NCBI GenBank assembly: GCA_947505055.1
Contig: CANNLO010000278.1
Location: 1-6,516, forward strand
Source: Methylococcaceae bacterium
GTDB taxonomy: Bacteria > Pseudomonadota > Gammaproteobacteria > Methylococcales > Methylomonadaceae
DNA: 6,516 bases
Reading direction: 5' to 3'
In this document: positions 1 to 6,516 of the stretch, one piece after another
How the letters are laid out: each line of letters begins with the position of its first letter
Position numbering within the stretch: position 1 is the stretch's first letter
Translations under genes and position numbers: made by a program
The notes under the pieces: generated by a model
Seen by the model: only the letters and a program-made list of their open reading frames with translations
Databases searched by the model: none
Told to the model about the DNA's origin: nothing

Positions 1-1
1 A

Positions 2-379
2 AGCAAAAATTATCAGCACATAAAGCTGCTTAATTGCTCGATCACCAGCGGGCTTAATCTTGAATCGACCGCCAGTCTGCGAGTTCGGGTAAAAGGCCAA
101 ATGCATGTTGAGTCAGGCTCTGGAAATGGTGGTTTTGATGCGTTTGTCGATGCAATTAACAAAGTAATGACGCTGCACAATTATACCCTGCCCTCATTAG
201 TTGATTATGAAGTACGCATTCCCAAAGGCGGACATACCAACGCTTTAACCGAATGTGTCATTACTTGGGATTGCGCGGGTGAGCTGCGTAAAACCCGCGC
301 CGTGCATGCCAATCAGGTTTTTTCCGGAGTATTGGCTGCACTTAAAATCATTAACATGCAATTGCATGAGTTAAGTTAA
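2..379 (+). CDS. LeuA-family protein, C-terminal regulatory domain (5' end outside window)
   Basis: An open frame runs from the left edge to a TAA at 377-379, giving 125 residues. The ATG at 101 is not taken as the start, because recognisable domain sequence continues in frame upstream of it. The stretch resembles the LeuA dimer/allosteric domain (Pfam LeuA_dimer) at the C-terminus of 2-isopropylmalate and related acyl-CoA condensing synthases. Visible signs are a beta-rich SITSGLN...ASLRVRVKG segment, a glycine-rich GSGNGGFDAFVDAI segment matching the usual G-x-GPVDA region, then LVDYEVRIPKGG and a final ANQVFSGVLAALKIIN helix. In these enzymes this domain follows the catalytic TIM barrel and mediates dimerisation and feedback inhibition, typically by leucine. 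The last two motifs differ from textbook LeuA (usually TxGxDAxG and DIxxASAxAYLNALN), so the effector or even the reaction may differ. The catalytic part is not visible, so 2-isopropylmalate synthase is the likely name but citramalate or homocitrate-type activity cannot be excluded. Confidence 0.75.
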   Translation, partial: SKNYQHIKLLNCSITSGLNLESTASLRVRVKGQMHVESGSGNGGFDAFVDAINKVMTLHNYTLPSLVDYEVRIPKGGHTNALTECVITWDCAGELRKTRAVHANQVFSGVLAALKIINMQLHELS

Positions 380-396
380 GTAATCGTTTAAACCAA

Positions 397-445
397 AAAA
401 GACGACGAAGAAAAGTATTGCGTGTCCTTTTTCCTTTCGTCTTTT
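397..445. terminator. Probable bidirectional terminator between converging genes
   Basis: A 9 bp perfect stem pairs AAAAGACGA (397-405) with TCGTCTTTT (437-445). Inside it a second, imperfect A-rich/T-rich stem (about 407-415 with 428-436, including G-T pairs and a mismatch) extends the hairpin and leaves a loop of about a dozen bases. Read on the - strand, the hairpin ends in a run of six T (complement of 395-400), a good intrinsic terminator for glgA. Read on the + strand the T run is only four long and lies within the stem, so termination of the upstream LeuA-family gene should be weaker. It sits 17 bp after one stop codon and 10 bp beyond the other. Confidence 0.65.
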
Positions 446-455
446 ACCAGCCCCT

Positions 456-1889
456 CTACAAATGACTGTATAAATTCATATATTGTTTAGCGCTTTTAGC
501 CCAAGAAAAGTCTTTTTTCATACCATTGGTTTGTAAGCGTTTCCAGGTTTTAGGATGGTCGTATAAAATCAATGCCCGCTTAATGGCTTCCATCAAAGCG
601 CCCTGACTTGCTTCACTAAAAACAAAACCTGTTGCGGTATTATCATTCAGGGTATCTGCAAGCGTATCAACGACTGTATCCGCCAAACCACCGGTTTTTC
701 TGACTACGGGTATAGTTCCGTAGCGTTGACTGTATATTTGATTTAAGCCGCAAGGTTCAAATCGCGACGGCATTAGAAAAATATCAGCGCCTGCTTCAAT
801 CAAATGCGCCAGTGTTTCGTCATAACCTATGGTAATCGATATTTTATCGGGATGACTTTCGGCAAAGTTGTGCAATTGCTGCTCATAGCCTTTGTTGCCG
901 CTGCCTAACAATACAAATTGCAGCGGCTGCTCTAACATTTCAGGCAAACAGTCCAGGATCAAATCAATACCTTTCTGTTCAACCAAACGACTGATAAGCC
1001 CTAACACGGGTATTTTTTTGTCAACGGGTAAGAACAACCTTTCTTGCAAAGCGATCTTATTTAACGCTTTTTTGTGTAGCGTTACCCGGTTAAACGTCGC
1101 AGTAATATTGGTATCGGTTTCAGGATTCCATTGATCCATATCAATACCGTTAATAATGCCGCTCAAAAAATGCTTACGATGACTTAACAAGCCTTCCAAG
1201 CCAAAGCCAAAATCCTCCGTTTGAATTTCTTTGGCGTAAGTCGGACTGACTGTCGTGATACGATCGGAATAGATCAAGCCACCTTTAAGAAAGGACAGCA
1301 TGTCATGATACTCAATTCCGTTTGGGTTCCAGAGCTGCCCAGGTAAATTAAGAGACTGGTATGTAGAGCGGGGAAATACGCCCTGATAAGCCATGTTATG
1401 TATGGTAAACACGGTGGCAGGGCGACTATACTCTAGCGACAGTAGCGCTGGCACCAAGCCGCTTTGCCAGTCATTACAGTGGACAACATCAGGTTTCCAA
1501 TCCAGATAACTCCGGTTCATTGCAACTTCTACAGCAACTCGACAGAAAAGCGTGAAGCGTTCCGCACTGTTCGCCCAAGGCTTTCCATGCACATCAACAT
1601 AAGGATTGCCCGGGAAATTAAAAAACTCAGGACAATCGACTAGCCAGACAATGACCTCAGTACCCGGCAACCTAGTTTCCAAAATATTAACAGCACAGTT
1701 ATAAACATAGATTGTGCTTATATAGCGCACTTCTTCGGTAGTTTTAATAGCCTGATAATTAGGCATGATAATCCGCACATCTTCGCCCAATTCCGCCAGA
1801 GCTTTGACCAAACTGCCGGAAACATCGGCCAAGCCACCGGTTTTAATCAAGGGATGCGCTTCACTGGTAACAAAAAGTATTTTTTTCAT
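456..1889 (-). CDS. glgA: Glycogen synthase, ADP-glucose type (GT5)
   Basis: This enzyme transfers glucose from ADP-glucose to the non-reducing end of alpha-1,4-glucan chains in the cytoplasm, the elongation step of glycogen synthesis. The 477-residue length equals that of E. coli GlgA. The fold is GT-B. The N-terminal Rossmann domain carries the KTGGLADV glucan-synthase signature at 16-23 (Lys16 corresponds to the ADP-glucose-binding Lys15 of E. coli) and HCNDW at 137-141. The C-terminal domain carries ISRLVEQKG at 299-307, with Arg301 and Lys306 as the phosphate-contacting pair. It also has SRFEPCGLNQ at 375-384, with Glu378 matching the essential Glu377 of E. coli, and a second KTGGLADTV at 398-406. 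All key residues are intact. The start is ATG at 1887-1889, fixed by the MKKILFVTSE opening typical of the family. The Shine-Dalgarno sequence is poor (AAGACA immediately before ATG). It follows glgB in the same direction after 132 bp, and may be transcribed from glgB's promoter, its own, or both. Confidence 0.97.
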   Translation of the reverse strand: MKKILFVTSEAHPLIKTGGLADVSGSLVKALAELGEDVRIIMPNYQAIKTTEEVRYISTIYVYNCAVNILETRLPGTEVIVWLVDCPEFFNFPGNPYVDVHGKPWANSAERFTLFCRVAVEVAMNRSYLDWKPDVVHCNDWQSGLVPALLSLEYSRPATVFTIHNMAYQGVFPRSTYQSLNLPGQLWNPNGIEYHDMLSFLKGGLIYSDRITTVSPTYAKEIQTEDFGFGLEGLLSHRKHFLSGIINGIDMDQWNPETDTNITATFNRVTLHKKALNKIALQERLFLPVDKKIPVLGLISRLVEQKGIDLILDCLPEMLEQPLQFVLLGSGNKGYEQQLHNFAESHPDKISITIGYDETLAHLIEAGADIFLMPSRFEPCGLNQIYSQRYGTIPVVRKTGGLADTVVDTLADTLNDNTATGFVFSEASQGALMEAIKRALILYDHPKTWKRLQTNGMKKDFSWAKSAKQYMNLYSHL

Positions 1890-1968
1890 TGTCTTGGCTG
1901 CCGCTTTTTATTATTTTTATTAAATTCAGTTCAGGTTAGCGTAGGCATTATCTGATAAAGGCTAAAAA

Positions 1969-1998
1969 ATAATAACTAATACCAAACTTTACTTTCAA
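1969..1998 (-). promoter_or_regulatory. Candidate sigma-70 promoter for glgA
   Basis: On the - strand, TTGAAA (complement of 1993-1998; 5 of 6 to TTGACA) is followed after 18 bases by TATTAT (complement of 1969-1974; 5 of 6 to TATAAT). Transcription would begin near 1962 and leave a leader of about 70 nt before the glgA ATG. That leader contains a small palindrome, TTATC-T-GATAA, at 1948-1958. The region is AT-rich, where chance matches are common, so this remains a candidate. Confidence 0.4.
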
Positions 1999-2021
1999 CC
2001 TTTTACCTTTGGTCTAAATCC

Positions 2022-4223
2022 CTATAACTTCAAAATCACTGCGCCCAGCGGCGGTAAAGTAAGGCAAACCGAGTGTGGCAAACTCATCCAGGCAGTAGGC
2101 TCTGAAATTGCCGTACCATTACCGACATTACTACCGTCATAATAACTGGAATCAGAGTTAAAAATCTCCGTGTAAGCACCAGCCTCTGGAACACCGATCC
2201 GATATTGATCACGGGCTACCGGTGTAAAGTTGAGCACCACAATCAAGTCTTCATGTTCGGTTTTACGACGATAACTGATGATCGATTGTTGTGAATCGTG
2301 GCAGTCAATCCAGTCAAAACCATGATGATCAAAATCATGCTGATATAAGGCAGGATGTTTTTTATAGAGTGAATTTAAATCTTTAACCAACGCTTGCATT
2401 CCCTTGTGATGTGGGTAGTCCAACACATACCAGTCTAATTCCTTGTTAAAATTCCATTCGGTGCCTTGTCCAAATTCACAACCCATAAACAACAGTTTTT
2501 TGCCCGGATACGTGAACATAAAGGTGTAAAGCAGCCGAAGATTGGCGAAACGCTGCCACTCATCTCCAGGCATACTGTTAACCAAAGAACCTTTGCCATG
2601 AACGACTTCATCATGAGAAAAAGGCAGACAAAAGTTTTCAGTAAAAGCATAAAGCATCCCGAAAGTCAGCTGGTCATGATGATATTTGCGATGTATCGGT
2701 TCCTGACCCATATAAGACAAAATGTCATGCATCCAACCCATATTCCATTTCATTGAAAAACCCAAGCCGCCAGTCCAGGTCGGACGCGTGACCTGCGGCC
2801 AGGACGTGGATTCTTCAGCCATCATGACTGTGCCAGGATGCTGATCATGCGTCACAACATTGAGCTCCCTCAGAAAATCGATTGCTTCCAGATTCTCATT
2901 ACCGCCATACATGTTGGGAATCCAGTCATTGTCCTCGCGGGAGTAATCAAGATACAACATTGAAGCCACAGCATCGACCCGCAAGCCATCAAGATGGAAC
3001 TCATTCAGCCAGAAAACAGCACTGGCCAACAAAAAGTTTTTAACTTCATTGCGACCATAGTTATAAATCAAAGTACCCCAATCTCGATGCTCACCTTTAC
3101 GAGGATCTTCATGTTCATAGAGAGCACTGCCATCAAAACGAGCCAAAGCAAAGCTGTCTTTTGGAAAATGAGCAGGAACCCAATCAAGAATCACGCCGAT
3201 ACCATTTTGATGACAAGTGTCGATAAAATAACGGAAATCATCCGGCGAACCGTGACGACTGGTCGGTGCAAAATAACCGGTAGTTTGATACCCCCAGGAG
3301 GCATCTAGCGGATGCTCGGTAACCGGCAATAACTCGATATGGGTAAAGCCCATTTCTTTTACGTAGCCAACCAATTCTACCGCCAATTCACGATAGTTCA
3401 GGAAGTTGCCCAAATTATCGCGTCTCCAGGACGCCAGATGAACTTCATAAATCGACATGGGTTCATTCAACCAATTACGACGGGCACGAGCATCCAACCA
3501 ATTTTGATCCTTCCACTTATAGCTATCTTCGTGGATAACAATAGACGAGGTGTTAGGTCTGAATTCAAACTGCTGACCATAAGGATCAGTTTTCAAGAGA
3601 ATTTCATTGGTATTACGATTTAGAATCTCAAACTTATAATAACAACCGACTTCCAGATCAGGCATGAACAGTTCCCAGATACCACTACTGCCCAAACTGC
3701 GCATGGGATTACATCGTCCATCCCATCGATTAAAATCGCCGACCACACTGACTCGCCCGGCATTCGGCGCCCAAACTGCAAACAAAACACCGCCAATTCC
3801 ATCTGCAGTATGTAGATGACCACCCAATTTTTTGTAAATATGCCAATGCTTTCCTTCACCGAATAAATGCTGATCAAACTCCGGCAACTGGGTGCCAAAA
3901 TCATACGGATCATGATTTTTATGGCTGAAGCCGTCCTTGTCTGTCCAAGACAAAGAATAATGTTCTGGTAATTGATCAATTTCAGCGTTATATTCAAAAA
4001 AGTCGCTTTCGGGTAGCCGGTTTAAAGCAACCCCATTATGACTAAAACACACTGTTTCTGCATAAGGCAGATACAATTTAACTTGTATGTGATTATTCTT
4101 GGTATGGCGCCCCAAAACTGAAAAAGGATCATGATGTCTGGCTTCCATGATTCTTAGAGCATCTGAGTCAAGCGCGATATCGGTTTGTTTTTGCACTATG
4201 GCGTTTTTAAGTTGCTTTTTCAC
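2022..4223 (-). CDS. glgB: 1,4-alpha-glucan branching enzyme (CBM48 + GH13)
   Basis: This cytoplasmic enzyme cuts alpha-1,4-glucan chains and rejoins the piece by an alpha-1,6 link, making glycogen branches. At 733 residues it is close to E. coli GlgB (728). It has the long-form layout: an N-terminal N1 beta domain (about 27-125, opening with [10 protein letters not shown]), a CBM48 domain (about 140-230, with FAVWAPNA and [11 protein letters not shown]), the GH13 barrel (about 255-620), and a C-terminal beta domain ending in [13 protein letters not shown]. The catalytic set is complete: nucleophile Asp417 in GLRVDAV, acid/base Glu470 in MMAEES, and transition-state stabiliser Asp538 in SHDEVVHGK. 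These sit exactly 12 residues after E. coli Asp405, Glu458 and Asp526. DWVPAHF (347-353) is conserved region I. The start is a GTG (complement of 4221-4223), chosen because GAGG lies 9 nt upstream. The next in-frame ATG, at Met26, would remove a poorly conserved leader only. It is the first gene of the glgB-glgA unit. Confidence 0.97.
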   Translation of the reverse strand: MKKQLKNAIVQKQTDIALDSDALRIMEARHHDPFSVLGRHTKNNHIQVKLYLPYAETVCFSHNGVALNRLPESDFFEYNAEIDQLPEHYSLSWTDKDGFSHKNHDPYDFGTQLPEFDQHLFGEGKHWHIYKKLGGHLHTADGIGGVLFAVWAPNAGRVSVVGDFNRWDGRCNPMRSLGSSGIWELFMPDLEVGCYYKFEILNRNTNEILLKTDPYGQQFEFRPNTSSIVIHEDSYKWKDQNWLDARARRNWLNEPMSIYEVHLASWRRDNLGNFLNYRELAVELVGYVKEMGFTHIELLPVTEHPLDASWGYQTTGYFAPTSRHGSPDDFRYFIDTCHQNGIGVILDWVPAHFPKDSFALARFDGSALYEHEDPRKGEHRDWGTLIYNYGRNEVKNFLLASAVFWLNEFHLDGLRVDAVASMLYLDYSREDNDWIPNMYGGNENLEAIDFLRELNVVTHDQHPGTVMMAEESTSWPQVTRPTWTGGLGFSMKWNMGWMHDILSYMGQEPIHRKYHHDQLTFGMLYAFTENFCLPFSHDEVVHGKGSLVNSMPGDEWQRFANLRLLYTFMFTYPGKKLLFMGCEFGQGTEWNFNKELDWYVLDYPHHKGMQALVKDLNSLYKKHPALYQHDFDHHGFDWIDCHDSQQSIISYRRKTEHEDLIVVLNFTPVARDQYRIGVPEAGAYTEIFNSDSSYYDGSNVGNGTAISEPTAWMSLPHSVCLTLPPLGAVILKL

Positions 4224-4232
4224 TATGAATAG

Positions 4233-4236
4233 CCTC
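4233..4236 (-). promoter_or_regulatory. Ribosome binding site deciding the GTG start of glgB
   Basis: GAGG on the - strand (complement of CCTC) stands 9 nt before the GTG at 4221-4223. No comparable site precedes the ATG at codon 26 (complement of 4146-4148), which supports the longer GTG-initiated protein. Confidence 0.6.
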
Positions 4237-4242
4237 GGCGTA

Positions 4243-4301
4243 GTGGAATAATGAGTCGGCCAATGTTACCAAACACATCAACAGTTGTCAGTCTATTCCA
4301 C
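4243..4301. repeat. 8 bp inverted repeat GTGGAATA ... TATTCCAC flanking the divergent promoter region
   Basis: GTGGAATA at 4243-4250 is the exact reverse complement of TATTCCAC at 4294-4301, with 43 bp between the arms. Read in the direction of each neighbouring gene, both glgB and glgC therefore carry TATTCCAC shortly before the start codon (19 nt before the glgB GTG, 14 nt before the glgC ATG) and just before its Shine-Dalgarno sequence. A third copy lies upstream of the GH57 gene at 5627-5635. It could be a paired operator or an element of the transcript leader; no regulator can be named. Confidence 0.55.
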
Positions 4302-4302
4302 C

Positions 4303-4308
4303 ATGGAG
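4303..4308 (+). promoter_or_regulatory. glgC ribosome binding site overlapping an ATGGA motif
   Basis: GGAG at 4305-4308 lies 7 nt before the glgC ATG at 4316-4318, an ideal distance. Two other ATGs at 4303 and 4309 are out of frame with glgC and so are not starts. The site reads ATGGAG and contains the A-N-GGA core recognised by CsrA/RsmA proteins, which in E. coli repress glgC by covering its ribosome binding site. Whether CsrA acts here is inference. Confidence 0.7.
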
Positions 4309-4315
4309 ATGAAAA

Positions 4316-5596
4316 ATGTCAGAATCAAGCAATCAAAGACCTGATCATAATATCAGTCATTTAACACGCAATACCATTGCATTAATACTGGCCGGTGGGC
4401 GCGGCTCTCGCTTAATGAATATGACTGACTGGCGCGCCAAACCAGCTGTACCGTTTGGTGGCAAATTCAGAATCATTGATTTCCCCTTATCTAATTGCGT
4501 AAATTCTGGAATTCGTAAAATTGGCGTTTTAACTCAATACAAGTCTGACTCACTGAACCGTCATATTCAGCAAGGCTGGGGGTTTTTACGCGGTGAATTT
4601 GGCGAATATGTCGATTTATTACCTGCTCAACAACGTCATGACGAAAACTCCTGGTATCAAGGCACCGCTGACGCTATTTTTCAAAACATTGATATTCTGC
4701 GTAGCCGCAATCCCGAACACATTTTAGTGCTGGCCGGCGATCACATTTACAAAATGGATTATGGCGCAATGCTTGCCGACCATGTTGAAAAAAATGCTGA
4801 TTTAACGATAGGCTGTATAGAAGTCTCCCTAGAAGATGCAACTGCCTTTGGCGTTATGGATGTTGATGATAATCGTCGGGTTAAAGCGTTTGTAGAAAAA
4901 CCTGAAAATCCTCCGCTAATGCCTGGACGAACCAACACTGCGCTCGCATCAATGGGGATTTATATTTTTAATGCCCGTTTTTTATTTGAACAATTGCTTA
5001 AAGATGCAGACACTCAAAATTCCAGTCGCGACTTTGGTAAAGATATTATTCCCTCCGTTATTGATAAATACGTTGTCAATGCTTACCCTTTTCTAGATTT
5101 ACAAAGCGGCGAACAAAGCTACTGGCGCGACGTAGGTACTATCGATGCTTACTGGTCAGCTAATATGGAATTAATTGGCGTTAAACCGGATTTAAATTTA
5201 TACGATAAAACCTGGCCGATATGGACTTATCAAGAACAAACACCTCCCGCCAAATTTGTTTTCGACAGCGATAAAAGACGTGGTCAGGCCGTCGATTCGA
5301 TGGTATCCGGAGGCTGTGTCATTTCTGGCGCAAAAGTAAGGCATTCTTTATTGTTTTATAATGTGCGTGTTAACTCCTACACTACCTTACAAGACACTAT
5401 TGTTTTACCTGAAGTTAATATTGGTCGCCATTGCCATATTACCAAGGCAATTCTTGAAAAAGGTTGCGAGATCCCTGAAGGGACTATAATCGGTGAAAAT
5501 AGAGCTGATGATGAAAAAAGATTTCATGTGAGTCGTGGCGGGGTTGTTTTAGTTACACCCGATATGCTTGGACAAAAAAGGCACTTCGTTAGATAA
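4316..5596 (+). CDS. glgC: Glucose-1-phosphate adenylyltransferase (ADP-glucose pyrophosphorylase)
   Basis: It converts ATP and glucose-1-phosphate to ADP-glucose and pyrophosphate, the committed and normally allosteric step of bacterial glycogen synthesis. The protein has 426 residues (E. coli 431) and should be a cytoplasmic homotetramer. The N-terminal nucleotidyltransferase domain (about 20-290) shows LAGGRGSR at 25-32, [17 protein letters not shown] at 40-56, [11 protein letters not shown] at 139-149 with catalytic Asp142, FVEKP at 192-196 with Lys195 that binds glucose-1-phosphate, and [12 protein letters not shown] at 269-280. The C-terminal left-handed beta-helix (about 325-426) has the repeated VISGAKV and [12 protein letters not shown] pattern and ends with [10 protein letters not shown]. 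Numbering aligns with E. coli without offset through these motifs. Odd point: residue 39 is Trp where E. coli has Lys39, a fructose-1,6-bisphosphate ligand, and residue 46 is Pro where E. coli has His. The activator specificity probably differs. Start ATG follows GGAG at 7 nt. A GH57 gene follows after 47 bp and is probably co-transcribed. Confidence 0.97.
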   Translation: MSESSNQRPDHNISHLTRNTIALILAGGRGSRLMNMTDWRAKPAVPFGGKFRIIDFPLSNCVNSGIRKIGVLTQYKSDSLNRHIQQGWGFLRGEFGEYVDLLPAQQRHDENSWYQGTADAIFQNIDILRSRNPEHILVLAGDHIYKMDYGAMLADHVEKNADLTIGCIEVSLEDATAFGVMDVDDNRRVKAFVEKPENPPLMPGRTNTALASMGIYIFNARFLFEQLLKDADTQNSSRDFGKDIIPSVIDKYVVNAYPFLDLQSGEQSYWRDVGTIDAYWSANMELIGVKPDLNLYDKTWPIWTYQEQTPPAKFVFDSDKRRGQAVDSMVSGGCVISGAKVRHSLLFYNVRVNSYTTLQDTIVLPEVNIGRHCHITKAILEKGCEIPEGTIIGENRADDEKRFHVSRGGVVLVTPDMLGQKRHFVR

Positions 5597-5626
5597 CCAT
5601 TCATACCTTTCTGGAAAACTGTTTAC

Positions 5627-5635
5627 GGTGGAATA
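5627..5635 (+). repeat. Third copy of the GTGGAATA element, upstream of the GH57 gene
   Basis: GGTGGAATA at 5627-5635 is the exact reverse complement of TATTCCACC at 4294-4302, and GTGGAATAA at 5628-5636 is identical to 4243-4251. It lies 8 nt before the GH57 ATG. Its GGTG can pair with the CACC part of the 16S anti-Shine-Dalgarno sequence, so the motif may simply serve as the ribosome binding site here. The match to the glgB/glgC elements could then be partly coincidental. Confidence 0.45.
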
Positions 5636-5643
5636 AAAGTACT

Positions 5644-6516
5644 ATGTCAGAAAAAAATAAATTGAAGCTTGTTTTGTGCTGGCACATGCACCAGCCGGAA
5701 TATAGGGACTTACATACTTCTGAATTTAAACTACCGTGGACGTATCTTCATGTTATAAAAGATTATGTAGATATGGCTGCCCATTTGGAAGCTGTCCCGG
5801 AAGCCAGAGTCGTTGTTAATTTCGCACCTATTCTTCTCGAACAGATTGAAGAATATGCCAAACAAATTAATGGCTATTTACAAGTCAGCTCTTCGATCAC
5901 TGACCCCTTGTTGGCTACATTAATTGACCCAAGCATTCTAGTTAGCCCTGAGCAACGCATGAAAATGGTTAAAGACTGCATGCGAGCCAACAGGGAAATG
6001 CAAATTAATCGTTATCCTGCATTTCAAAGATTAATTGAAATGGCTGATTGGCTTGATCATCATTATGAGTCTTTAAGCTATATCAATTCTCAATTTATTA
6101 GCGACCTCCTAGTTTGGTATCATCTCGCTTGGATGGGTGAAACGATAAAAAGATCTGACCCTCGTATAAAACGGCTTATTGATAAAGGATCAGATTATAC
6201 CTTCCATGACAGAATCGAAATTATTGAGGTGATTGCCGAACAATTAACCAGCGTTATCTGCCGGTATAAGGAATTAGCGGTGAAAGGTCAAATCGAACTT
6301 TCTGTAACGCCTTATGCCCATCCCATAATGCCGCTATTGCTAGACTTTGACTCTACCCACAATGCCATGCCAGATGCTGCTTTACCGAATTTGCCTGCCT
6401 ATCCAGGTGGCGAAGCTCGAGTATTATGGCATCTTGAAAAAGGTGTACAGACCTTTGAACGTTTTTTTGGATTTAAACCAAAAGGTTGCTGGCCTTCAGA
6501 AGGCAGTATTTGCGAT
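5644..6516 (+). CDS. Glycoside hydrolase family 57 protein, N-terminal part (cut by right edge)
   Basis: The frame is open from ATG 5644-5646 to the last base, 291 codons with no stop, so it is about the first half of a protein if the usual GH57 length of 500 residues or more holds. GH57 enzymes act with retention on alpha-glucans as amylases, amylopullulanases, 4-alpha-glucanotransferases or branching enzymes. Three conserved regions are visible. Region 1 is WHMHQPEY at 13-20. Region 2 is GQIELSVTPYAHPIMPLL, with TPYAHP at 222-227. Region 3 is GCWPSEGS at 281-288, with Glu286 as the expected catalytic nucleophile. The acid/base Asp of region 4 lies beyond the edge. No signal peptide is seen, since the N-terminus (MSEKNKLKLVLCW) leads straight into a core strand, so the enzyme is probably cytoplasmic. 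Placement 47 bp after glgC points to a role in glycogen turnover or maltodextrin processing. The exact activity cannot be decided; the region 2 and 3 wording resembles the alpha-amylase/mannosidase-like branch, which is mostly uncharacterised. Confidence 0.9.
   Translation, partial: MSEKNKLKLVLCWHMHQPEYRDLHTSEFKLPWTYLHVIKDYVDMAAHLEAVPEARVVVNFAPILLEQIEEYAKQINGYLQVSSSITDPLLATLIDPSILVSPEQRMKMVKDCMRANREMQINRYPAFQRLIEMADWLDHHYESLSYINSQFISDLLVWYHLAWMGETIKRSDPRIKRLIDKGSDYTFHDRIEIIEVIAEQLTSVICRYKELAVKGQIELSVTPYAHPIMPLLLDFDSTHNAMPDAALPNLPAYPGGEARVLWHLEKGVQTFERFFGFKPKGCWPSEGSICD

Larger units (their letters stand above)
4224..4315. promoter_or_regulatory. Divergent glgB / glgC control region
   Basis: These 92 bp separate two divergently read genes, so they should hold the start signals for both the glgB-glgA and glgC-GH57 units unless a promoter lies inside one of the coding regions. 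I find no convincing -35/-10 pair in either direction. TTGTCA at 4285-4290 looks like a -35 box, but the expected -10 position would fall on the glgC ribosome binding site. The main visible structure is the inverted repeat annotated separately. Promoters of an activator-dependent type, with weak core elements, would be consistent with this (inference). Confidence 0.6.

Noticed and set aside
101..379. A small complete gene of 92 codons starting at ATG 101
   Set aside because: The same frame is open back to the left edge and the upstream residues belong to the same LeuA-type domain, so this ATG is an internal methionine of a truncated larger gene.
892..1134. A + strand open frame of 80 codons within glgA
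   Set aside because: It is antisense to the conserved C-terminal half of glgA, has no start-site support and no recognisable domain.
2466..3623. Several + strand open frames of roughly 94-104 codons (2466-2756, 2994-3308, 3339-3623) opposite glgB
   Set aside because: They lie wholly antisense to a well-conserved gene, show no recognisable domain, and their translations are what the complement of glgB codons would give.
3620..3997. A - strand open frame of 125 codons overlapping the 5' third of glgB in another frame, and a similar one at 2435-2650
   Set aside because: Both are same-strand shadows of glgB. The glgB frame over the same bases encodes the conserved CBM48 and GH13 regions without interruption, so no frameshift or nested gene is needed.
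4285..4313. A sigma-70 promoter for glgC using TTGTCA at 4285-4290
   Set aside because: The -10 box at the right distance would fall on the ribosome binding site just before the ATG, and the bases there (GATGAA) do not resemble TATAAT.
1..6516. Insertion sequences, tRNA genes, CRISPR arrays or phage-like genes
   Set aside because: I found no transposase-like reading frame, no regularly spaced direct repeats and no tRNA-like segment. The window is filled by ordinary metabolic genes with short gaps.

Overview
The window is a chromosomal bacterial segment devoted almost entirely to glycogen metabolism. The proteins look proteobacterial: GlgB and GlgC resemble their Escherichia coli counterparts along their whole length, and the catalytic residues fall at matching or constantly offset positions. 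Base composition looks AT-leaning (judged by eye, not counted). A gammaproteobacterium is the best guess. A type I methanotroph or a relative would fit the gene set, but nothing in the window proves that. There are no mobile elements, RNA genes or CRISPR arrays.

Layout: (1) nt 2-379, + strand, is the 3' end of a gene for a protein with a LeuA-type (2-isopropylmalate synthase family) C-terminal regulatory domain, cut by the left edge. (2) nt 397-445 is a long imperfect hairpin between two converging genes, probably a shared terminator. (3) nt 456-4223, - strand, holds glgB (branching enzyme) followed by glgA (glycogen synthase), with 132 bp between them that contain a plausible internal promoter. 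(4) nt 4224-4315 is a 92 bp divergent control region with an 8 bp perfect inverted repeat, one arm close to the start of each flanking gene. (5) nt 4316-5596, + strand, is glgC (ADP-glucose pyrophosphorylase). (6) 47 bp later, nt 5644 to the right edge is the first 291 codons of a glycoside hydrolase family 57 protein.

How the genes work together: GlgC makes ADP-glucose from glucose-1-phosphate and ATP, GlgA adds the glucose to linear alpha-1,4 chains, and GlgB introduces alpha-1,6 branches. The GH57 protein probably acts on alpha-glucans as well (hydrolysis or transfer), but its exact activity cannot be read from the visible half. Splitting the synthesis genes into two divergent units, glgB-glgA and glgC-GH57, differs from the single glgBXCAP cluster of E. 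coli.

I see no clearly undescribed system. The points most worth a second look are the GTGGAATA / TATTCCAC element found next to three of the gene starts, a tryptophan in GlgC where E. coli has the activator-binding Lys39, and a GGA motif inside the glgC ribosome binding site that would suit CsrA-type control.
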